Of a DNA stretch of 64,000 nt, positions 58,038-64,000 are shown piece by piece. The DNA comes from Microdochium bolleyi (taxonomy: Eukaryota; Ascomycota; Sordariomycetes; Xylariales; Microdochiaceae). Every line of letters starts with the position of its first letter. Positions within the stretch are counted from its first letter, which is position 1. The position numbers were made by a program, and so were the translations under genes. The stretch is taken from positions 62,001-126,000 of the forward strand of contig KQ964261.1 of NCBI GenBank assembly GCA_001566295.1. Reading direction: 5' to 3'. Under the pieces are notes generated by a model. That model saw only the letters and a program-made list of their open reading frames with translations. It made no database searches and was not told the origin of the DNA.

Positions 58038-61000
58038 TCACAGCCACGTCCCGATCTTGCTCGTAGAAAGCTGCCTGTAGCTACTCTTATACCTCCCCTC
58101 GGGATGCACTATCCTCGCACCAGTGCTCAGACCAAAGTCATCGCCCTTGCTGTCATTTTCTTCTTCTTCCTTACTCCTCTCCTGCTCATCGTCATGCTGG
58201 TGATGGCGGTGATGCAGCTCATCGACCTTGTCCGCGACCCCATGGGCACTGGACAGCCTCGTCTCTTGGAAGTAGTAGTGGTTCGCAGCCTCCGAGTACC
58301 CTATCCGCCAGGGCTGACGGAGCTGGCCCCGGTCGGGCCCGCCGCCGCAGCTGCCCTGGAGCGCGGTGCTTGGCGGCGAGTTGATGGCGAGGGAGAACAT
58401 GTTTTGCGGCTCCGTGAAGTCGGTGACCATACCCCGGCGGAAGACGAGATACAGGAAGCAAACGACGTTGATGACGAACACGAGCACCAGAACGACATAG
58501 AACACGCGCTGCCAGTCCGACTCGTACGCCGAGGTGTACTGCTGCTCCTGGATCACAATTGGGAAGGTCTCGTACTGCTTGTGGTCGAGCACCATCTTGT
58601 CGTAGCCCCAGAAGTGCTTGAAGGTGGACTTCACCGCGCCTCCGACGAGCGTCGAGGCCGATAGCGCGGCCATGGCCTCGGCCATGCTCGGCAGCAGCGG
58701 GTCGAGTCGCGGCTGGGTGAGGATGAAGTTGGTCATGATGCGCGACGTCGAGGCGTTGCTCGTCGACAGGCCGCCGTTCAGGTCCATGCTCAGGCGCCAC
58801 TGGTCTACCATGTTTTTCCAGTCCACGGAAGGCACGGGCTCCACGCCCTCGGCGTACGGCAGGTACGAGTTCTTGTCGGTCGGGTCCTCGCAGTGCGCCT
58901 CCATCTTACCGCCGGCGGTGCCGGAGATCTGGAACTCTGTCGAGCACTTCGCCGTGGTCCAGGAGCGCAGCTCACAAATTGTGTAGTCTTTTGTGTGCGC
59001 GGACTTTGCGAGCAAGTAGATCGCGTCGGACCTGTCGACGGTCGTGTTGGTGATCATGTTGAAGTCGTAGGGGAACTGAGAAATTTGATTAGTTTGCGTA
59101 AGAGCTATGCTGCTTGATGGCGGTCTTACCATTTGAAACACCGGCGGCCGTCTCCTGTACTTCGCGCCCCAGCGGAATACATCGTCCACGACCGTCTTGT
59201 TGAGCCATTCGTTGTCCTTCGGAGGCGGCACCTCGTTGAACCAGGTATCATGACCTCGCACCACGCCGGGAGGCCCTGCCTCTGTGGTCACCACGTTCGG
59301 CCACTCAGTATACACCAGCGGCTTGAGCTCGTCCCTGTTCATATTCACACACATGACGTTGACGACCGGCGACACAACCGCGGCCTTGAGCGAGTATTCG
59401 CCCACTCCGGACAGCTCGATGGGCTGGAGGATCCCATTGATGGGGTTGACTGCCGCCTCGTAAACCCCGGGGTGTGGCATTGCGAGAGTGACGTTGTTAA
59501 TGATCCTGTTATACTTCTTGGAGAGCTCGACTGGGTCGCTGTGGTCCGTCTCGATCCAGGAGGCGGTCATCGTCGTGTTGTCGAACAAGCTGTGCTTGCC
59601 ATTCGGCCGCGTCTTCATCGACGCCGCCACCTCTCTGTTCCCGCCGGCGTGGATGCCCTCCCACTCGGTCATGAACGTCAACAGATTATGGTATGATTGC
59701 CCAGAGTACTTGATGTCCAGACAAGATGCGCCGTGGTTCACTGGGTCCAGGTTCTCGTCGATCGGCGTGGAACAAGTGTCCCTCACAAAGGTCGGGTTCG
59801 AGTACGACGCCTGCACGAGCCCCTGCAGCTCCCTGGGAGCCCAGTCGCCGAACTTGAGCTTCGGGCTCACCATGGCGTCTGCGGCCGTCGTGTAAAAGAG
59901 TGCCGCCAGCGACGCTGTCAGGGCGAGGGCGCCTGCCAGGGTCGTGCCAGCACGAGGTATGCCCTGCCAGTAAGTGAAGAGCGACCCAGGCTGCACGACC
60001 CAGTTTCTCATTGTCATTTCCGAGAGCGTGACACCGTTTGCCTGCCGCACGAATGCCCGCCTCGAGAGTACCTGTCCCAGACATGCCACGAAGACAGTCA
60101 CAAACGACATTTCGATGGTCTTTGAGAAGAGCGTGGAGAGGACCGAGGCCGATGAGGGGGAGAGCATGACAGACGATCGTGAGCTGGAGGATATGCCGCG
60201 ACCGTAGCGCGGCTGATACAGCGCGACGACGAGCCAGATGCCGCTCAGGACGGTCGAGTAGACAGAGAGGACGATCTGGATGATAAAGAGCGAGCTACGC
60301 CGCCTCACGTGGACGTCCTTCTGGGAGTGACAGTCGAGCGGTGCGCCCTTGTTGAATCTCCTGACGAGCTCCTCGTGGTCATCATCGTCGTCGTGGTCGA
60401 ACTGGCTGATGTTTGGCGGCACCTGGCGGGTGTCGGCGCCATGGTATGACGTATCCTGGTCCTCGTTGAGGTTGCCTGTGGACGACGGGGAAATGCCCTT
60501 AAACATCTCCTTGAACCGGGCCACTCGTGGCTTCTTCTCGGGACCGGAGGGCACTGCTATGGCTGGCGGTGCTGGTGATTCTGGTGCCTCACGGTCCTCT
60601 GCTTTCGAAATTGGTGATGGCAGTAACTGCGTCCAGTCCTTGGACGTCTGCTGGTCTCTGTGTGAGATGAGTGAGACTTGCGAACCGTCGTCGTTGTGCT
60701 TCCACAGAGACGTAGAGGCGGAAAGGTGCCGCTGCTGCTGGGAGCTGGACGCAGGCGAGGGTGCTTCCCTGGCAGCAGCGGCGGAATCATGAACAGCTGG
60801 TGACGCCGTCTCGAACCCAGCGCGTGATGATGCCTGATGTGACGACGTGCCCACCTTGCCGTCGTTGTCGTTGCCCTCGTCGGCAGCTAGGGGACTGTAG
60901 GTGCTGTTACCCGCGGCGGCAAAGTACGCCGAGACATCGAGGTACGAGGACGACCCTGAAACGTCCTGGCTGTGTCCTTCTCGGGAAGAGTGGCTGTCGT

Positions 61001-61049
61001 TGTCGTCGCCGTCGTTGCTGGCGCCACGGCCCTCCACTGTGCCCGCCAT
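58038..61049 (-). CDS. uncharacterised fungal membrane protein with four predicted helices, one probable 3n intron
   Basis: The favoured model has exons 61049-59130 and 59075-58038, giving 985 residues. Residues 1-250 are disordered and Ser/Asp/His-rich, presumably cytosolic. Hydrophobic helices are visible at about 254-278 (FIIQIVLSVYSTVLSGIWLV), 311-328 and 368-393. A large region of some 450 residues follows with several N-glycosylation sequons (for example NNTT-like and NVTL) and scattered cysteines, and a fourth helix (VVLVLVFVINVVCFLYLVF) precedes a His/Asp/Glu-rich tail. This 3+1 helix layout with a long outside loop recurs in fungal proteins of unknown function; I do not assign a function. 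The 54-nt intron (GTAAGA...TTCTCAG, branch-like CTAAT) has no stop and is a multiple of three; retaining it gives 1003 residues. The start is the first ATG of the frame. Confidence 0.75.
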   Translation of the reverse strand: MAGTVEGRGASNDGDDNDSHSSREGHSQDVSGSSSYLDVSAYFAAAGNSTYSPLAADEGNDNDGKVGTSSHQASSRAGFETASPAVHDSAAAAREAPSPASSSQQQRHLSASTSLWKHNDDGSQVSLISHRDQQTSKDWTQLLPSPISKAEDREAPESPAPPAIAVPSGPEKKPRVARFKEMFKGISPSSTGNLNEDQDTSYHGADTRQVPPNISQFDHDDDDDHEELVRRFNKGAPLDCHSQKDVHVRRRSSLFIIQIVLSVYSTVLSGIWLVVALYQPRYGRGISSSSRSSVMLSPSSASVLSTLFSKTIEMSFVTVFVACLGQVLSRRAFVRQANGVTLSEMTMRNWVVQPGSLFTYWQGIPRAGTTLAGALALTASLAALFYTTAADAMVSPKLKFGDWAPRELQGLVQASYSNPTFVRDTCSTPIDENLDPVNHGASCLDIKYSGQSYHNLLTFMTEWEGIHAGGNREVAASMKTRPNGKHSLFDNTTMTASWIETDHSDPVELSKKYNRIINNVTLAMPHPGVYEAAVNPINGILQPIELSGVGEYSLKAAVVSPVVNVMCVNMNRDELKPLVYTEWPNVVTTEAGPPGVVRGHDTWFNEVPPPKDNEWLNKTVVDDVFRWGAKYRRRPPVFQMVRPPSSSIALTQTNQISQFPYDFNMITNTTVDRSDAIYLLAKSAHTKDYTICELRSWTTAKCSTEFQISGTAGGKMEAHCEDPTDKNSYLPYAEGVEPVPSVDWKNMVDQWRLSMDLNGGLSTSNASTSRIMTNFILTQPRLDPLLPSMAEAMAALSASTLVGGAVKSTFKHFWGYDKMVLDHKQYETFPIVIQEQQYTSAYESDWQRVFYVVLVLVFVINVVCFLYLVFRRGMVTDFTEPQNMFSLAINSPPSTALQGSCGGGPDRGQLRQPWRIGYSEAANHYYFQETRLSSAHGVADKVDELHHRHHQHDDEQERSKEEEENDSKGDDFGLSTGARIVHPEGRYKSSYRQLSTSKIGTWL

Positions 61050-62737
61050 TGTTCAACGTGCTGGTGGGTTTCTCCCGAAGTGACACCCACCCCCGGATTC
61101 CTCCCGGAGATGTACTTTGTGATAGTATGGGCCTGGCCCTGTCAGACATGCGGTTTGAACCCGCCCGTGCCCACGTAGTTGCTCTATCGGCTCCCGGCCG
61201 CCGAAGAGAGCTGTCGGGTAGTACAGACACACGCCTTCTGGCCGGCAGCTCGCGTCGTGTCTGCTTTGATTTTGTGTGAGTAATGGTAGCTTGCTCGCCT
61301 GTCAGACGTGTACCGATTGGCGTCTCCTGAGGCGCGGTTGGGTGTAAAGATGCTGAGGCGAAGTCAAGCAAAGGTGCTAGAACCGTAGTGGTCGATGCTG
61401 ATGCCGATCTGCCGCTAATAAACAACAGTTCACACTTTTGCACGCAAGGGAAGGCGCAGATCTCGCGCTGGGATCCCTCTCAAACGCTCGGCCCCCTTTG
61501 CCAGAGATTGGGTCTTCGGAGCGCCCTCGCCGCTGTACTTATACCACCAGCAAGACGCACGAGCTGCAACGCCTGTCACGCGGAGTCGACTTGGGCCCAT
61601 GACGGCGGAAAAACAAACCTGGGGAATGCGCCGTGGTCCCCTGAAATTTGGGGGTGAGGTGGGACATGTCGTCACTTGCGATTTTCGGGCACATCGGACG
61701 ACACCTCTGAAACAACTGGCACTGCCCGTAGCCATCATCTCACCTAAAACCATCCCTTGGGATGTCCATAGGTAGTACGGAGTACGGGGATGCCAAAGAG
61801 AACGGCCTCTGGATTGTGTTGTGCGTCTCCGTCCCGCGTTTCACTGCCCCCGCCCTTGAGACAGCGGCATAGCTGCAGCGCGACTCATGAACAGTTATGG
61901 CTGGGCGTATGTTCTCCCCCATGCACAGACAAACTTGTCGTGACACGGGACCTCGTGTTCACTCGGCGACCTGGGCATCTCATCAGATCACAAACCCATT
62001 GTCCGAGAAAGCACATCAAGGGATAATAGGCTGTGTCCTTTTACGCGACTGCCGCAATGTCAGGTACCAAGTCGTGAGCGTATCCCGTCCCTAGCGCCGC
62101 CCTAAGACCTCGGGAGGCTTGCTTACCTCTCTCTTCCTTGCACCTCCTGCACGCCATGATCTTGAGTGCATGCATGCATGCATCCAAGCCTCAAGTGCAA
62201 TGCAACGCTCCCTGCAGGGAAAACCCATCCCCAGGCTTTTTCAGCCTCACCGCTGCGGTGCTGTGTGACCAGTGCCCTCCAAAACAGCGCGCACCCCCCA
62301 CCGCCAGCCCCCCCTGATTTTGCACCCTGATGCGGAGCTACTGTACATGACTCGGTGCGAAGCCTGGTCCCAGGGCAGTTATGGAAGATACCCAAACACA
62401 AGCGAGGGCCAAGAGCAGATATATTGGACAGACGTATACTGCCACGAGCCTGCTGTTGAGTCAGCTTATCGTTGGCCGACATGAGAAAGTGTGGTGTCCC
62501 AGGGATGCGGATTGACAATGTCTATTGTAAACTTGGGAATCATGGATGGGCTCATTTCACATATAGTGCCCTCTTTCTATATAGGTTCACACATCTCTCT
62601 ACTGTTTGACCATCTCTCCCCATGCTACTCGGCCGATATCTTCCCGGATATATCGGCTGTGAATGCCCATACCTCGTGGCCTCTGAGCGCGATCTACTCC
62701 CTTCTAAATACATAGCCCTGCAGGAGTCAAAAGCATA
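61050..62737. other. intergenic: promoter of the membrane protein gene and 3' flank of the acyl-CoA synthetase gene
   Basis: No gene is supported; frames up to 178 codons (60907-61443 minus) overlap the neighbouring gene and lack motifs. A short (TGCA)4 tandem lies at 62167-62182. Confidence 0.45.
62167..62182. repeat. (TGCA)4 tetranucleotide repeat
   Basis: Four perfect copies of the self-complementary tetramer TGCA. Confidence 0.9.
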
Positions 62738-64000
62738 TCAAAGCTTGGGCTTCTTGTCGCCGACCTCGGCGGCCGCCTGGTCGCGCAGGATCTTGCGGAG
62801 GATCTTGCCGGACTGTGACACACGTGACACGATGATTAAGGTTAGCTAGCTTGCTCTTTCGACAACACAAAAACCAATACCAGAGGGAATACTGCTTCAA
62901 AAGAAGCACACATGGGGTCCAAGAACAGACTGAAGAAAACACAAGAAACTTACCGGGTTCTTCGGGATCTCCTTGACAAACACGACACCACCCTTCAGCC
63001 ACTTGTACCGCACGACCTTGCCCTCGATCCACTTGGCGATGTCCGCCTCCTTCTGGTCGCCGAGCACCGCCGGGTCCGGGACGATGTACGCGCGGGGCAG
63101 CTCCTCCCCGTTGATGGTGACGCCGACGACGGCGGCGTCGACGACGGCTTTATGCTCGAGCAGCACGCCCTCAAGCTCCGCGGGAGCGACCTGGTTGCCC
63201 TTGACCTTGATGAGCTCCTTGAGGCGGTCGACAATGTAGAAGAGCGCACCGGGCGCATACCGGTCGACGTATGCCATGTCGCCCGTCTTGAGCCAGCGGG
63301 TGCCGTCGGACTCAACGTGGACCGTGGAGCTCGTGGCCTCGGGCTTGTTCCAGTACCCCTTCATCGTGGTCGGGCCGGAGACCCAGAGCTCTCCGGGGAC
63401 CTTGGGCTCGGTGATCTCCTTGCCCGAGACCGGGTCCACGAGGCGAGCCTTGCACGAGGGCATCATCTCGCCGACGGACGCGACGTGGGACGGGTCATTG
63501 TCGAGAGGTTCCCAGCCCATGCTGGTACAGGTGACCTCGGTCATGCCCCAGCCCTGCTGGACGTGGACCTGCCCCTTGGGCCAGAGCTTGGTGACCTCCT
63601 CGGCGATCTCGCCGGAGAGGGGCGCGGCGCCGCACCCGATGCTCTCGACGGCCGAGAGGTCGTACTTGCGCGTGAGGGGGTGCTTGGCGAGGGCGACGAC
63701 GATGGGCGGGACTGCGGTGATGGCGCTGATGCGGTACTTGGCGTTGTACTCGAGGAACTTGACGAAGTCGAACGCCGGCATGATGTACACGGGCACCCGC
63801 AGATGCGGGAAGTTGCAGGTGAAGTACGTCTGCCCGAAGGCGTGGTAGAGCGGGAGGAAGCATAGCTGGCGCTGGCGCTTGAGCCAGGCATCGTAGTCGG
63901 GCCGCATCTTCGAGACGTGGGTTACGCCGACGCCGTTGGCGACATACGAGTAGTGGGTGATCTCGACGCCCTTGGGCACGCCGGTGGTCCCCGACGAGTA
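62738..64000 (-). CDS. 4-coumarate-CoA ligase-like acyl-CoA synthetase (AMP-forming), 3' part
   Basis: Exons visible are 64000-62954 and 62812-62738, separated by a 141-nt GT-AG intron; the N-terminal part lies beyond the window. The 373 visible residues start inside the ATP-binding P-loop (YSSGTTGVPKGVEITH). They continue with the acyl pocket region (FLPLYHAFGQTYF), the adenine motif GWGMTEVTC, the ATP ribose aspartate in TGDMAYVD, the hinge RLKELIKVKGNQVAPAELEG, and the C-terminal catalytic lysine region PKNPSGKILRK, which is restored exactly across the intron. Such enzymes activate phenylpropanoid or fatty acids to CoA thioesters through an acyl-AMP. The C-terminus is KKPKL; PKL resembles a peroxisomal targeting signal 1, so a peroxisomal location is possible. 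The substrate cannot be named. Confidence 0.93.

Overview
The window is nuclear DNA of a filamentous ascomycete, most likely a Sordariomycete. The evidence is short GT-AG introns (54 to 184 nt), pyrimidine-rich 5' leaders, and fungus-specific proteins: an ApsA/Num1 cortical anchor, an Opy2 membrane anchor, a division 1 chitin synthase and a PNP-NACHT-ankyrin NLR. I found 14 protein-coding loci. No tRNA, rRNA or CRISPR was found, and no reading frame looks like a transposase or reverse transcriptase. Species cannot be named from the sequence alone.

Layout. 1-5.3 kb is a compact housekeeping block on the + strand: the 3' end of a PRO2-type gamma-glutamyl phosphate reductase gene, the NEDD8-conjugating enzyme gene UBC12, and the ketol-acid reductoisomerase gene ILV5. 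6.4-11.3 kb holds a large NLR-type reading frame (nucleoside-phosphorylase-like domain, NACHT NTPase, ankyrin repeats), interrupted by one in-frame TAG between the NACHT-containing and ankyrin parts. 12.9-14.3 kb is a fold-type II PLP enzyme (serine racemase / threonine dehydratase-like). 15.5-19.6 kb (-) is an ApsA/Num1-like coiled-coil and PH protein. 19.6-32.7 kb is a 13-kb stretch with no supportable gene.

32.7-33.5 kb (-) is a Ras2-type GTPase behind a long G/C-skewed leader. 37.3-38.3 kb (-) is a haloacid-dehalogenase-like hydrolase. 42.8-44.1 kb (-) is Opy2. 44.1-52.6 kb is a second gene-poor stretch. 52.6-55.5 kb (+) is a chitin synthase, 56.4-57.5 kb (+) an OTU deubiquitinase, 58.0-61.0 kb (-) an uncharacterised four-helix membrane protein, and 62.7-64.0 kb (-) the 3' part of a 4-coumarate-CoA-ligase-like acyl-CoA synthetase that leaves the window.

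How the genes relate. ILV5, PRO2 and the PLP enzyme belong to amino-acid metabolism. ApsA (nuclear positioning), Ras2, Opy2 (HOG/MAPK anchor) and chitin synthase are all polarity, signalling or cell-wall genes and sit on either side of the two gene-poor stretches; any functional link from this proximity is inference. The most notable locus is the NLR: one nonsense codon splits an otherwise continuous 1651-codon frame. Two other genes (OPY2 and the four-helix membrane protein) contain stop-free introns whose length is a multiple of three, so retention would give longer in-frame isoforms.
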